Made by a program: the position numbers and the translations under genes
Assembly: GCF_900102945.1 (NCBI RefSeq)
Contig: NZ_FNGI01000013.1
Location: 56,537-120,536 of the forward strand
Source: Modicisalibacter muralis
GTDB taxonomy: Bacteria > Pseudomonadota > Gammaproteobacteria > Pseudomonadales > Halomonadaceae
Direction: 5' to 3'
DNA: 64,000 nt
Shown: piece by piece, positions 11,042 to 21,487 of the stretch
Layout of the letters: the number at the start of each line of letters is the position of its first letter
How positions within the stretch are numbered: the stretch's first letter is position 1
The notes under the pieces: generated by a model
What the model saw: only the letters and a program-made list of their open reading frames with translations
Database searches by the model: none
What the model was told of the DNA's origin: nothing

Positions 11042-11686
11042 ATGCAAGAGACGCCCTATCCCCAACCGCTGCTAGACGACGACGAACTGGATCGACTCGA
11101 CGACTTCCTCGACTCCGAACGGGTCGACGCCGAGGCGCTGGACCTGATCGGCTCGCACGGTCTATTGGTGGCGTTGGCGGTCGCGCCTCGCGATGTTCCG
11201 GCGTCGACCTGGGTCGGTGAGTTGTTTCACGGCGAGCCCACCTTCGCCAACGACGCCGAGCGCGACGATATCCTCGGCTTGCTGGAGCGTCTCAAGCGCA
11301 ACGCCATCGAGGCCCTCGAGCACGGTCAGTTGCCTGAGTTGCCGTTCGATCTGGAGCTCGAAGGACTGGCCGCCGAGGAAACCCCGATCGGCGACTGGTG
11401 CGCCGGTTTCATGGAAGGCGTGTTCCTCGATGAGAGCGCCTGGTTCGAGGGCGACGAGGAAGGCGCCGCCACCCTGTTGCTGCCGTTCATGGCGTTGTCG
11501 GGCCTGTTCGACGATGAGCCGGACATGGCCGAACTGGCCGGCGACCCGCTTCAGGCCGAACGCCTCGTGCAGCAACTCCCGGAGCTGGTGCTGGATATCT
11601 ACCTGCATTACCGCGTGCCGCCGGAGTCGCCCAAGCCCAGCCCACGCAAGAAGCAACCGGCAGGACGCGGTGGCAGGAAGCGCTAA
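11042..11686 (+). CDS. UPF0149 / YecA-family protein
   Basis: 214 residues, strongly acidic until a basic tail (RKKQPAGRGGRKR). The layout LDDFLDSERVDAEALDLIGSHGLLVALAVAP and then WCAGFMEGV with a helical C-terminal half is typical of the UPF0149 family (YgfB/YecA). Start chosen at MQETPYP with GGAAG seven bases upstream; upstream in-frame starts at about 10919 and 10994 have no comparable site. The biochemical role of the family is poorly known, though YgfB has been linked to regulation in Pseudomonas. It is divergent from the SprT-like gene. Confidence 0.75.
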   Translation: MQETPYPQPLLDDDELDRLDDFLDSERVDAEALDLIGSHGLLVALAVAPRDVPASTWVGELFHGEPTFANDAERDDILGLLERLKRNAIEALEHGQLPELPFDLELEGLAAEETPIGDWCAGFMEGVFLDESAWFEGDEEGAATLLLPFMALSGLFDDEPDMAELAGDPLQAERLVQQLPELVLDIYLHYRVPPESPKPSPRKKQPAGRGGRKR

Positions 11687-11726
11687 CCGCAACCATGCAC
11701 TCTTAGCTCGCTTTCAGGAGTTTCCC

Positions 11727-12110
11727 ATGAGCGCCCCGATTCCCACTCGTGTTCACTATCATAAGCAGGCCCGCGATCTCGAGCTGGATTATGCCAATGG
11801 CGAAAGCTATCGGCTCAGCGCCGAGTACCTGCGCGTGTTTTCGCCCTCCGCCGAGGTACGCGGCCACGGTCCCGACACCGCCGTGCTGCAGGTCGGCAAG
11901 AAGGATGTCGGACTTTTGAACATCACCCAGACCGGGCGCTACGCGCTCAAGCTGCACTTCGACGACGGCCACGATAGCGGCTTGTTCAGTTGGGATTACC
12001 TGTACGAGCTGGCCACGCATCAGGAGACCAACTGGGCCGATTATCTCGAGCGCCTCGATAACGCCGGCGCCTCGCGCGAGGCATTGGGGATTCCGCTCAA
12101 GCAGTTGTAG
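11727..12110 (+). CDS. DUF971 protein (gamma-butyrobetaine hydroxylase N-terminal-like)
   Basis: 127 residues. Start ATG follows CAGGAG. The sequence has the DUF971 pattern: [27 protein letters not shown], then [25 protein letters not shown] and YLYEL near residue 90. This small beta-rich domain occurs alone in many proteobacteria and at the N-terminus of gamma-butyrobetaine hydroxylase. As a stand-alone protein its function is not known; genomic context near ubiE is common. It lies 40 bp after the UPF0149 gene and about 80 bp before ubiE on the same strand. Confidence 0.8.
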   Translation: MSAPIPTRVHYHKQARDLELDYANGESYRLSAEYLRVFSPSAEVRGHGPDTAVLQVGKKDVGLLNITQTGRYALKLHFDDGHDSGLFSWDYLYELATHQETNWADYLERLDNAGASREALGIPLKQL

Positions 12111-12192
12111 GCCTCGGCGCAGACAAATGCCGCTGGGCGGCGCTACAATGTCGCCCACGCGTCTTCACACCCGGCCACAGCAAGGGAATACC

Positions 12193-12939
12193 ATGGACAA
12201 GCGCACGACCCACTTCGGTTATCAGGAAGTTCCGGTCGAGGAAAAGGCCGCCCGGGTGGCCGACGTCTTCCATTCGGTGGCGGCTCGCTACGACATCATG
12301 AACGACCTGATGTCGCTGGGCATTCACCGGCTGTGGAAACGCCTGACGCTCGAGCGCGCCGGCGTGCGGCGCGGCCACAGCGTGCTCGATATCGCCGGCG
12401 GCACCGGCGATCTGACGCTCAAGTTCTCGCGGCAGGTCGGCCCTACCGGTCGCGTGGTGCTCGCCGACATCAATCAATCGATGCTGCGTGTGGGCCGCGA
12501 CAAGCTGCTCGACAGCGGCGTCGGCGATAACGTCGAGTACGTGCAGGCCAACGCCGAACGCCTGCCGTTCCCCGACAACAGCTTCGATTGCATCACCATC
12601 GCCTTCGGCCTGCGTAACGTCACCGACAAGGACGCCGCGCTGGCCTCGATGGCCCGCGTGCTCAAACCCGGCGGACGGCTGCTGGTACTGGAGTTCTCCA
12701 AGCCGCCCAACGCCTTGCTTTCCAAGGCTTACGACAGCTATTCGTTCAGCATGCTGCCGAAGATCGGCGAATGGGTCGCCGACGACGCCGATAGCTACCG
12801 CTATCTGGCCGAATCGATTCGCATGCATCCGGACCAGGAAACGCTCAAGGCGATGATGGAAAATGCCGGCCTGGAACGCGTGGAGTACACCAACATGACC
12901 GGTGGCATCGTCGCCCTGCATCGCGGGATCAAGCTGTGA
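12193..12939 (+). CDS. ubiE: Ubiquinone/menaquinone C-methyltransferase UbiE
   Basis: 248 residues. SAM-dependent methyltransferase that methylates the quinone ring (2-polyprenyl-6-methoxy-1,4-benzoquinol in ubiquinone synthesis). The start [13 protein letters not shown] and [19 protein letters not shown] are diagnostic. SAM-binding glycine loop [16 protein letters not shown] and the downstream FGLRNVTDK motif are present. AAGGGA precedes the ATG. First gene of a run ubiE-ubiJ-ubiB, with ubiJ starting 7 bp after its stop. Confidence 0.97.
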   Translation: MDKRTTHFGYQEVPVEEKAARVADVFHSVAARYDIMNDLMSLGIHRLWKRLTLERAGVRRGHSVLDIAGGTGDLTLKFSRQVGPTGRVVLADINQSMLRVGRDKLLDSGVGDNVEYVQANAERLPFPDNSFDCITIAFGLRNVTDKDAALASMARVLKPGGRLLVLEFSKPPNALLSKAYDSYSFSMLPKIGEWVADDADSYRYLAESIRMHPDQETLKAMMENAGLERVEYTNMTGGIVALHRGIKL

Positions 12940-12946
12940 GGATTCG

Positions 12947-13591
12947 ATGTCGCTGACCCCGACCCTGCTACTGGCCTGCGCCGAGAAATCCCTGAATGCC
13001 TTGCTTGCCCGTGACCCGGCCGCGCCGGCCCGGCTGCGTCGACTGACAGGCAAACGCCTGCTGCTGCGCCTGGAGCGGCCGCGCCTCGACCTGCTGGTGG
13101 TGTTTTATCGCGAAGGCCTGAGCCTGCTCAGCGCCGCGCCAGCCGAGGAGAGCGATGCCGACGCCATCGTCGAAATCGACAACGCGGCGCTGGGGGCGCT
13201 GCTCGCTGGCGAGTCGTTGGAAAAACTGATGTTTTCCGGTCGCCTGTCGGTCCGCGGCCAGACCCAGTTACTCGAACAAACCCGCGCGCTGCTAATGGAT
13301 CTCGACCTGGACTGGGAGGGCGAACTCGCCGAGTGGCTCGGCGACACTCCCGCCCATGGCCTGTCCGAAGGCTTGCGCCATTGCGTGCGCTTCGGCCTGC
13401 GCAGCCAGCGCGAGCTGCGTGTCGACATCAAGGATTACGTCTTCGAAGAGGCACGCCTGCTGGCCGGTCATCGGCAGCGCGAGGCACTGCGCGATCATCT
13501 CACTGAATTGGAAATCGCCACCGACCGCCTCGAAGCCCGTCTCGATCGCCTGCGACATCGGCTCGACGCACGACGGGAGTCCGCAGCGTGA
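12947..13591 (+). CDS. ubiJ: Ubiquinone biosynthesis accessory factor UbiJ (SCP2 domain)
   Basis: 214 residues. SCP2-like lipid-binding N-terminal domain, including [21 protein letters not shown] and an LSVRGQ element, followed by a C-terminal helix or coiled coil rich in Leu, Arg and Glu ([19 protein letters not shown]). In E. coli UbiJ is a scaffold of the soluble Ubi complex and binds quinone intermediates. Position between ubiE and ubiB supports the name. The stop overlaps the ubiB start as GTGA. Confidence 0.88.
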   Translation: MSLTPTLLLACAEKSLNALLARDPAAPARLRRLTGKRLLLRLERPRLDLLVVFYREGLSLLSAAPAEESDADAIVEIDNAALGALLAGESLEKLMFSGRLSVRGQTQLLEQTRALLMDLDLDWEGELAEWLGDTPAHGLSEGLRHCVRFGLRSQRELRVDIKDYVFEEARLLAGHRQREALRDHLTELEIATDRLEARLDRLRHRLDARRESAA

Positions 13592-15210
13592 ATCTACGCC
13601 TGCTGCGCATCTTCTGGGTGGTGACCCGTTACCGCCTCGATACGCTGATTCCCCTGGAACGCCTGCCGCTGTTGCTGCGCCTGGCCTTTCGCCTGTCGCC
13701 GCTGCGCCTGGTACCCACCGGCGATCATTCGCGCGGCCTGCGCCTGCGTCTGGCGCTGGAGGCACTCGGGCCGATCTTCGTCAAGTTCGGGCAGATGCTC
13801 TCGACACGCCGCGACCTGCTGCCGCCCGATATCGCCGATGAGCTAAAGCGTCTGCAGGATCAGGTACCACCGTTCCCCGGCGACCAGGCGCGAGCGCTGA
13901 TCGAGGAAGAACTCGAGTGTCCGATCGACACCGCCTTCGCCGCCTTCGATACCGACCCCATGGCTTCGGCCTCGGTTGCCCAGGTTCATGCCGCACGCCT
14001 GCACAGCGGCGAAGACGTGGTCGTCAAGGTGATTCGTCCGGGCATCGACCGGGTAATGCAGCAGGACATCGGCCTGCTCTACTTCTTTGCGCACTTCCTC
14101 AAGCGCATTCCCGAGGCGCGACGCCTGCGTCCAGTGGAAGTGGTCGCCGACTACGAAGCGACGTTATTCGACGAGTTGGACCTGCACAAGGAAGCCGCCA
14201 ACACTTCTCAGCTGCGTCGCAATTTCAAGGATTCGCCGCTGCTCTACGTGCCGATCATTCATTGGTCACTGACGCGCCGGCGGGTAATGGTTCAGGAGCG
14301 CATTCATGGCGTGCCGGTCGCCGACATGCAGGCACTCGAGGCGCAAGGCACCGACCTTCGCAAGCTCGCCGAGCGCGGCGTGGAAATCTTCTTCACGCAG
14401 GTGTTTCGCGATAATTTCTTTCATGCCGACATGCATCCCGGCAATATCTTCGTCTCGTACAATCACCCATCGGACCCCCAGTACATCGCCATCGATTGCG
14501 GCATCGTCGGCAGCCTGACCCGCGAGGATCAGGATTATCTGGCGCGCAACCTGCTGGCCTTCTTCCATCAGGACTACTACGAAGTCGCGGTGCTGCACAT
14601 CGAATCCGGCTGGGTCGGCGAGGGCACCCGCGCCAATGAGTTCGCCGCCGCGATCCGCACGGTCTGCGAGCCGATTCTGGAAAAACCGTTGAAGGACATT
14701 TCCTTCGGTCAGGTACTGTTGGGGCTATTCCAGACCGCGCGGCGCTTCAATATGGAAGTTCAGCCGCAATTGGTACTCTTGCAGAAGACCCTGCTCAATA
14801 TCGAGGGATTGGGCCGCCAGCTCTACCCCGATCTGGACCTATGGAGCACGGCGAAACCCTTTCTGGAACGCTGGATGAAGGAGCGCGCCGGGCCGCGCGG
14901 GCTATGGACGTCGCTACTCAAACAGGCCCCGGAACTCAGCCGGCAACTCCCCGAATTGCCGGTACTCGCTCACCAGGCCCTGTCGCGGATGGAGAGCGAG
15001 CAGCGTCAGCGCCGCCGCCAGGCCGATGCACTGATCGGCATGCGCCGCCACCTGACCCGAGTAGTGGGTAGCGGTCGACGCTTGCGTCTGGGACTCCTGT
15101 TGCTGGCCATGGCGCTCGCCTGGCAGCCCCTCTGGCAATGGGCCCAGCTGCAACCCTGGCCGGTGTTGGCCGCCGCCGCACTCGGCACCCTATTACTCGC
15201 CTGGCGTTAG
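13588..15210 (+). CDS. ubiB: Ubiquinone biosynthesis protein kinase-like UbiB
   Basis: 540 residues with GTG start, 4-bp overlap with ubiJ. ABC1/ADCK atypical kinase family: signature [15 protein letters not shown] with KxGQ, the Ala-rich loop [14 protein letters not shown] in place of a normal glycine loop, VVVKVIRPG with the lysine, and [11 protein letters not shown] for the catalytic/metal region. The C-terminus has two hydrophobic segments (about residues 500-540) that anchor it in the inner membrane. It is an ATPase that helps extract hydrophobic quinone precursors for the Ubi enzymes. Confidence 0.96.
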   Translation: MNLRLLRIFWVVTRYRLDTLIPLERLPLLLRLAFRLSPLRLVPTGDHSRGLRLRLALEALGPIFVKFGQMLSTRRDLLPPDIADELKRLQDQVPPFPGDQARALIEEELECPIDTAFAAFDTDPMASASVAQVHAARLHSGEDVVVKVIRPGIDRVMQQDIGLLYFFAHFLKRIPEARRLRPVEVVADYEATLFDELDLHKEAANTSQLRRNFKDSPLLYVPIIHWSLTRRRVMVQERIHGVPVADMQALEAQGTDLRKLAERGVEIFFTQVFRDNFFHADMHPGNIFVSYNHPSDPQYIAIDCGIVGSLTREDQDYLARNLLAFFHQDYYEVAVLHIESGWVGEGTRANEFAAAIRTVCEPILEKPLKDISFGQVLLGLFQTARRFNMEVQPQLVLLQKTLLNIEGLGRQLYPDLDLWSTAKPFLERWMKERAGPRGLWTSLLKQAPELSRQLPELPVLAHQALSRMESEQRQRRRQADALIGMRRHLTRVVGSGRRLRLGLLLLAMALAWQPLWQWAQLQPWPVLAAAALGTLLLAWR

Positions 15211-15244
15211 CCTTATACCATTTGCCTACACAGGACCGTCATCG

Positions 15245-15583
15245 ATGAGCGATATCCTCGATCAACTGGCCACGGTGCTCGAGCAACGGCGTCACGCCGA
15301 TCCCGAGGCCTCCTATGTGGCGTCGCTGCACCACAAGGGACTCAACAAGATTCTCGAGAAGCTTGGCGAGGAAGCAACCGAAACTCTGCTCGCCGCCAAG
15401 GATGCCGCCCAGGGCGATGAACCTGAGCGTCAGGCAGTAGTCGCCGAAACCGCCGACCTGTGGTTTCATAGTCTGGTGATGCTGTCGCATCTGGGTATCG
15501 ATCACCAGGCGGTGCTCGACGAACTGGCACGCCGTTTCGGTATTTCCGGGTTGGACGAAAAGGCCGCCCGCCCTTCTGAATAA
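15245..15583 (+). CDS. hisE: Phosphoribosyl-ATP pyrophosphatase
   Basis: 112 residues. Second step of histidine synthesis, hydrolysing PR-ATP to PR-AMP. The MazG-like motif [15 protein letters not shown] and [19 protein letters not shown] provide the acidic metal ligands. In pseudomonads hisI (cyclohydrolase) precedes hisE before tatABC; here hisE follows ubiB by 34 bp and no hisI is present, so the next step must be encoded elsewhere. tatA starts 30 bp downstream. Confidence 0.93.
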   Translation: MSDILDQLATVLEQRRHADPEASYVASLHHKGLNKILEKLGEEATETLLAAKDAAQGDEPERQAVVAETADLWFHSLVMLSHLGIDHQAVLDELARRFGISGLDEKAARPSE

Positions 15584-15613
15584 TCCGGGCCTGGCCCGAA
15601 GAGGAGAAACTCC

Positions 15614-15883
15614 ATGTTAGGTGGCATCAGTATCTGGCAACTGCTGATCGTACTCGGCATCATTATTCTGATCTTCGGCACCAAGAAGCTGCGCAACGTC
15701 GGTGGCGATCTGGGCGGCGCGCTCAAGGGTTTCAAGAAGGCCATGCACGAAGACGATGACAAGGACAAAAACGACGACGCCAACCAGCGCCATGTCAGTC
15801 ATGAAGAACCGGGCGACACCTACGACGTCAAGCCCGAGCAGCGCACCGAGGACCGTGCCGAACATCGGGACGAACGGAAATAA
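15614..15883 (+). CDS. tatA: Twin-arginine translocase subunit TatA
   Basis: 89 residues. One N-terminal membrane helix ([18 protein letters not shown]), the hinge [23 protein letters not shown] with its conserved F-G and amphipathic helix, then an acidic hydrophilic tail. TatA polymerises to form the pathway for folded proteins with RR signal peptides. GAGGAG precedes the ATG. tatB begins 3 bp after the stop. Confidence 0.95.
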   Translation: MLGGISIWQLLIVLGIIILIFGTKKLRNVGGDLGGALKGFKKAMHEDDDKDKNDDANQRHVSHEEPGDTYDVKPEQRTEDRAEHRDERK

Positions 15884-15886
15884 GCC

Positions 15887-16399
15887 ATGTTCGACATCGG
15901 CTTTCTCGAACTCATGCTGATTGGCATCGTCGGCCTGTTGGTGCTGGGCCCCGAGCGACTGCCCAAGGCCGCGCGTACCACGGGATTGTGGATCGGCAAG
16001 ATCAAACGCAGCGTCTCCGGCATGCAGCGTGAGATCAACGCTCAGTTGGAAGCCGAAGAATTGCGTCAGAAGCTTGCCGAACAGCAGAAGAAGCTCGATG
16101 CCGGTCTCGACAAGGCGCGGCGCGATGTCGAGAGCTACGCCGGAGCCGCGCCACGGGAAGACGAAAGCAGCCCGAAGAAAGCCGACAATGTGAATCCTGG
16201 CCAGCCTGGTGCCACTCAACAAGCCGAACATGAGCCGGTCGAGCCCTCCACGCCCGCCACCGATGCCGACTCGAACAACGCGTCCAACGACGTCGTTTCG
16301 AATGCGGCCGAGGCCCCTTCCGGTACCGACAGGGCCGATGCGTCTTCCGCCAGCGGGGCCGGCGACTCATCAGCCGATAAGGATTCCGCATCACGATGA
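15887..16399 (+). CDS. tatB: Twin-arginine translocase subunit TatB
   Basis: 170 residues. Starts MFDIGFLELMLIGIVGLLVLGPERLP, the TatB-type membrane helix with the conserved Glu in the membrane and GPERLP motif. A long amphipathic/coiled helix follows (residues about 25-85), then a low-complexity tail rich in Ala, Ser, Asp and Glu. TatB pairs with TatC to recognise twin-arginine substrates. Its stop overlaps the tatC start (ATGA). Confidence 0.95.
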   Translation: MFDIGFLELMLIGIVGLLVLGPERLPKAARTTGLWIGKIKRSVSGMQREINAQLEAEELRQKLAEQQKKLDAGLDKARRDVESYAGAAPREDESSPKKADNVNPGQPGATQQAEHEPVEPSTPATDADSNNASNDVVSNAAEAPSGTDRADASSASGAGDSSADKDSASR

Positions 16400-17184
16400 G
16401 CGATAGCCCAACCCCGCGAGGCGATCAGCAGGCCCCGCACGGCGAACAGGCACAGGCGCCGCTGATCGAGCATCTGATCGAACTGCGCTCACGGCTGATG
16501 CGTGCGGTTATCGTCATTCTGATCATTTTTCTGGCGCTGTATGCCTTTTCCAACGATATCTATACCTTCGTCGCCACGCCGCTGATGGCGCTGCTACCCG
16601 AAGGTTCTCAGATGATCGCCACCGAAGTCGCCTCGCCCTTTCTGGCGCCCTTCAAACTGACCATGGTAGTCGCAGTCTTCATCGCCGTGCCCTTCGTACT
16701 GCATCAGATGTGGGCCTTTATCGCCCCGGGGCTGTACCAGAACGAAAAGACCCTCGCACTGCCGCTACTGGCCTCGAGCGTCGTGCTGTTCTATGGCGGC
16801 GCCGCTTTCGCCTATTACGTGGTGTTTCCGCTGCTGTTCGAGTTCTTCGTGTATACCGGGCCGGAAAATGTCGCGGTAATGACCGATATCAGCCAGTACC
16901 TGAATTTCGTGCTCAAGCTGTTTTTCGCCTTCGGCGTGGCCTTCGAAATCCCCATCGCGACCTTTCTACTGATCTGGACCGGCGCCACCAGTGTCGAGAG
17001 TCTGTCGAAGAAGCGCCCTTACATCGTGCTCGGCTGCTTCGTGATTGGCATGCTGCTGACGCCGCCCGATGTGATCTCGCAAAGCCTGCTGGCGATACCC
17101 ATGTGGTTGCTCTATGAGATCGGCCTGCTGTTCGGGCGCGTGGTAAAGCGCAGGAAAGCCGAGGATGAGGATCGCGACGAGTAG
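16396..17184 (+). CDS. tatC: Twin-arginine translocase subunit TatC
   Basis: 262 residues with six hydrophobic segments, usual for TatC. The N-terminal motif LIEHLIELRSRLMRAV, the FxxP-type loop ASPFLAPFKLTMVVAVFIAVPF and Glu near the third helix (FEFFVYTGPE) are typical. TatC is the signal-peptide receptor in the inner membrane. Last gene of tatABC; downstream is a purine-rich heptamer repeat and a REP-like element rather than an obvious terminator. Confidence 0.97.
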   Translation: MSDSPTPRGDQQAPHGEQAQAPLIEHLIELRSRLMRAVIVILIIFLALYAFSNDIYTFVATPLMALLPEGSQMIATEVASPFLAPFKLTMVVAVFIAVPFVLHQMWAFIAPGLYQNEKTLALPLLASSVVLFYGGAAFAYYVVFPLLFEFFVYTGPENVAVMTDISQYLNFVLKLFFAFGVAFEIPIATFLLIWTGATSVESLSKKRPYIVLGCFVIGMLLTPPDVISQSLLAIPMWLLYEIGLLFGRVVKRRKAEDEDRDE

Positions 17185-17188
17185 GTCG

Positions 17189-17228
17189 GAAGAAGGAAGA
17201 AGGAAGAAGGAAGAAGGAAGAAGGAAGA
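17189..17228. repeat. GAAGAAG heptamer tandem repeat
   Basis: About 5.7 perfect copies of the 7-bp unit GAAGAAG, directly after the tatC stop and before the REP-like element. Purely purine on the plus strand. Not a CRISPR: there are no spacers. Confidence 0.9.
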
Positions 17229-17247
17229 TAGGATTCTGCTTTCCGCT

Positions 17248-17301
17248 CTTTTCTTCAAGGCGCGCAGTGCCGTTCTTCCCTCTTCCAGCCGCGAAGCGGC
17301 G
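17248..17301 (-). repeat. REP-like intergenic repeat, copy A
   Basis: 54 bp which, read on the minus strand, match 58364-58417 at 47 of 54 positions, the first 20 without a mismatch. It contains the small hairpin GCCGC-TTC-GCGGC and a second imperfect GC-rich hairpin. It sits between the convergent genes tatC and elbB. Confidence 0.75.
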
Positions 17302-17306
17302 ATCTC

Positions 17307-17972
17307 CTATCGAGTGGCCATCATTTCGTCGAGCTTGTCGACCAGCTTGAAGATACCCTGCGCCACCTCACTGATGCGCTCGCCGAGCATGTAGGCAGGC
17401 GTGGTCACCACCCGATGCTCGCGATCCACCACCACCTCGTCGACGGCACAGCTCTTGTGCAGCCCGCCCATGGCACTGATGGCGCCGGCGACACTGGCAT
17501 TCTGCCCCACGGTCACCGGAATGGCGCTACCCAACAGCCGAGGCACCAGCACCGGCGCGAAGCACATCAGGCCGATCGGCTTGCCGGTCTCGTGAAACGG
17601 CACCAGCTTATCGCGCAATAGCGGCAGTATCGTCATATCGGCGCCCGCCGCGTCGAAGTCCGACAGGTTGCGGATGATGCCAAAGCCACCGGGCAGGACG
17701 ACACCATCGAAGGCATCGGGGTCGAGCGCCTCGAGCGAGTCGATCTTCCCATCAGCCAGGCGCGCCGACTCGACCAGCATGTTACGGGTTTCGCCTTCGG
17801 CTTCCTCGCCGGTCAGGTGATTGATGACCTGTCGCTGATCGCTATCCGGGGCGAAACAGTGATAGCCGATGCCCAATTGATCGAGACGCAGCAGCGTCAA
17901 TATCGTCTCGTGAATCTCCGAGCCATCGTGAATACCACAGCCGGACAGGATGACCGCCACCTGTTTGCTCAT
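17307..17972 (-). CDS. elbB: ElbB/DJ-1-family glyoxalase-like protein
   Basis: 221 residues. Start chosen at MSKQVAVILSGCG, behind AAGGAGA; a 32-residue upstream extension is not family-like. The class I glutamine-amidotransferase/DJ-1 fold is shown by DGVVLPGGFG and the nucleophile elbow GLMCFAPVL with its cysteine. E. coli ElbB has weak glyoxalase activity and is tied to isoprenoid overproduction phenotypes. Convergent with tatC and divergent from hemB. Confidence 0.9.
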   Translation of the reverse strand: MSKQVAVILSGCGIHDGSEIHETILTLLRLDQLGIGYHCFAPDSDQRQVINHLTGEEAEGETRNMLVESARLADGKIDSLEALDPDAFDGVVLPGGFGIIRNLSDFDAAGADMTILPLLRDKLVPFHETGKPIGLMCFAPVLVPRLLGSAIPVTVGQNASVAGAISAMGGLHKSCAVDEVVVDREHRVVTTPAYMLGERISEVAQGIFKLVDKLDEMMATR

Positions 17973-18172
17973 GTCATTCTCCTTATGCAAGGGCCCATGC
18001 AAGGTGCCTGCAGGTGCGCACGCTCTGACGGAATCTTTCACTTTAGAAGGTCCCCGCGGGTGCGACAAGGCGCCGGCATCCGCGCCTCGTTCGCCCTGAT
18101 ATACTCAAGAGCAACACCGCCACTGTCACCTGACTGTCATCTTCATGAGGCAGGCTAGGCGTGGCGTCGTGA

Positions 18173-19204
<1,032 letters not shown>

Positions 19205-19247
19205 GCGCGGGAGCTGTGCCCTCGCGCCAACGCAGGGAGCCTTTGCG

Positions 19248-21467
19248 ATGGAAGAGTCGCGCAGCCACGTGTCGTCGAGTAACGATGCCCAGGCGACGTC
19301 ACCGTTAGCCGATGGCAACGAAGCCGCCAGCGTCGCCCCGGCACTGCGCATCAACCGGACTCGCACCGGCATCCATGCCAAGCCGACGCCCTCGCCACAG
19401 GCGGATCTCGACGATGATTCGCTGTATTTCAATCGCGAGCTATCGCACCTGCAGTTCAACATCCGCGTGCTGGAACAGGCGCTGGACGCCTCGCATCCGC
19501 TGCTCGACCGGCTGATGTTCCTGCTGATCTTCTCGTCGAATCTCGACGAGTTCTTCGAGATACGCGTTGCCGGATTGCAGCGCCAGCTGGAACTTGGCCA
19601 TGAGGATACCGGCGCCGATGGCCTGCCCCCACGCCGGGTGCTCAGCGAGATCGCACGCATCGTTCACGAGCAGGTCGAACGCCAATACCGAGTGCTCAAC
19701 GAAGCGTTGATTCCCGCGCTCGAGGAGCAGCGCATCCGCTTTCGTCGGCGTACCCAGTGGAGCGAGGCGCAACGCGATTGGGTGCGCGACTATTTCGAGA
19801 CGCAGATCATGCCGGTAATCAGCCCCATCGGCCTCGACCCCTCGCACCCTTTCCCTCGGCTGGTCAACAAGAGCCTCAATTTCATCGTCGAACTGGAAGG
19901 TAAGGATGCTTTCGGTCGCGAAGGCGGCCTGGCGATTCTGCCGGCGCCACGCTCCCTGCCACGGCTGATCCGGCTACCGAGCGAGCTCAATGAAGACGGC
20001 TATGCCGATTACCTGTTTCTGTCGTCGATGATCCACGCCCATGCCCAAGAGGTTTTTCCCGGCATGGAAGTGCGCGGCTGCTATCAGTTCCGCTTGACCC
20101 GTAACGCCGATTTTTCCGTCGACCCCGAGGCCGTCTCGGATCTGGCCTCGGCACTGCGCGGTGAATTGCTGGCCCGGCGCTACGGCGATGGCGTGCGCCT
20201 GGAGGTCGCCGACAATTGTCCCGCCGGCTTGGCTAGCTTCCTGCTCAAGCAGTTCGAGCTCGACGAACAGGATCTGTATCGCGTGCATGGCCCCGTCAAC
20301 CTGACACGCATGATGGCGGTGCTCGGCGATGTCGATCGTCCCGATCTGCGTTACCGGCCGTTTACCCCGGGACTTCCGCGCAGTTTCAAGCCGGAGAGCA
20401 GCCTGTTCGATGCCATTCGCCAGGGCGATATTCTGCTTCATCACCCCTTCCAGTCGTTTACGCCCATCGAAGAACTGCTGCGCGAAGCCGCCCGCGACAC
20501 CGAGGTGCTGGCCATCAAGCAGACCCTGTATCGCACCGGCGCCGACTCGCCGATCGTCGGCGCGCTGGTCGACGCGGCCCGCAACGGCAAGGAAGTCACG
20601 GTGGTGATCGAACTGCGCGCGCGCTTCGACGAGGCCGACAACCTAGCCCTGGCGTCGCGCCTGCAGGAGGCCGGCGCTATCGTCATCTACGGTGTCATGG
20701 CCTACAAGACCCACGCCAAGATGCTGCACATCGTGCGCCGTGAGCAAGGCGAGCTGCGTTATTACGCGCACCTGGGCACCGGCAATTACCATTCGAAAAC
20801 GGCGCGGCTGTATACCGATTACAGCCTGCTGACCGCCAATGAAGCGCTCTGCGAGGATGTGCACCAGGTCTTCCAGCAGCTCTCGGGGATGGGCAAGCAG
20901 CGCCGCATCGACATCCTGCTGCATGCCCCCTTCGTGCTTCACGAGCGGCTGGTGGAAATGATCGATCGGGAAGCCAAGCTGGCCGAGAAGGGCAAAAAGG
21001 CCCATCTGATCGTCAAGTGCAACTCACTGACCGAACCCAAGCTGATACGCGCGCTCTACCGGGCCTCGCGCGCTGGCGTGACATGCGACTTGATCATTCG
21101 CGGGGTCTGCTGCCTGCGCCCCAGCGTGCCGGGTATTTCCGAGAATATCCGCGTGCGCTCGGTCATCGGTCGCTTCCTCGAGCACACCCGGGTCTTCTAT
21201 TTTCATAACGATGGCAAATCGGAAGCCTGGGCCTCGAGCGCCGACTTCATGGAACGCAACATGTTCCACCGCGTGGAGACCTGCTTCCCGATCCTCGACA
21301 AGAAGCTCGCCCAGCGCGTGCGCAAGGATCTGGAGACCTATCTGGTCGACAACTGCCAGAGTTGGCTGCTGCACGAGGATGGCAGTTACAGCAAGCTCGA
21401 ATCCGGCGACGAGGCACCGATCAGCGCCCAGGAGACGCTGCTGTATGCCTATGCCACCAAGACGTAG
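19248..21467 (+). CDS. ppk1: Polyphosphate kinase 1
   Basis: 739 residues. Makes inorganic polyphosphate from ATP. The family start is at LYFNRELSHLQFNIRVLEQA near residue 50, after a longer polar N-terminal extension of about 45 residues. The autophosphorylated histidine lies in GVMAYKTHAKMLHIVRRE, and the second PLD-like histidine motif in HLGTGNYHSKTARLYTDY. ppx, the degrading enzyme, is about 6 kb away on the same strand with aroG-rho in between. Confidence 0.97.
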   Translation: MEESRSHVSSSNDAQATSPLADGNEAASVAPALRINRTRTGIHAKPTPSPQADLDDDSLYFNRELSHLQFNIRVLEQALDASHPLLDRLMFLLIFSSNLDEFFEIRVAGLQRQLELGHEDTGADGLPPRRVLSEIARIVHEQVERQYRVLNEALIPALEEQRIRFRRRTQWSEAQRDWVRDYFETQIMPVISPIGLDPSHPFPRLVNKSLNFIVELEGKDAFGREGGLAILPAPRSLPRLIRLPSELNEDGYADYLFLSSMIHAHAQEVFPGMEVRGCYQFRLTRNADFSVDPEAVSDLASALRGELLARRYGDGVRLEVADNCPAGLASFLLKQFELDEQDLYRVHGPVNLTRMMAVLGDVDRPDLRYRPFTPGLPRSFKPESSLFDAIRQGDILLHHPFQSFTPIEELLREAARDTEVLAIKQTLYRTGADSPIVGALVDAARNGKEVTVVIELRARFDEADNLALASRLQEAGAIVIYGVMAYKTHAKMLHIVRREQGELRYYAHLGTGNYHSKTARLYTDYSLLTANEALCEDVHQVFQQLSGMGKQRRIDILLHAPFVLHERLVEMIDREAKLAEKGKKAHLIVKCNSLTEPKLIRALYRASRAGVTCDLIIRGVCCLRPSVPGISENIRVRSVIGRFLEHTRVFYFHNDGKSEAWASSADFMERNMFHRVETCFPILDKKLAQRVRKDLETYLVDNCQSWLLHEDGSYSKLESGDEAPISAQETLLYAYATKT

Positions 21468-21487
21468 CCCCTTCCCCTTTCATTGAT

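Noticed and set aside
17189..17228. Tandem repeats as a CRISPR array
   Set aside because: Seven-base units directly abutting, no spacers and no cas genes.
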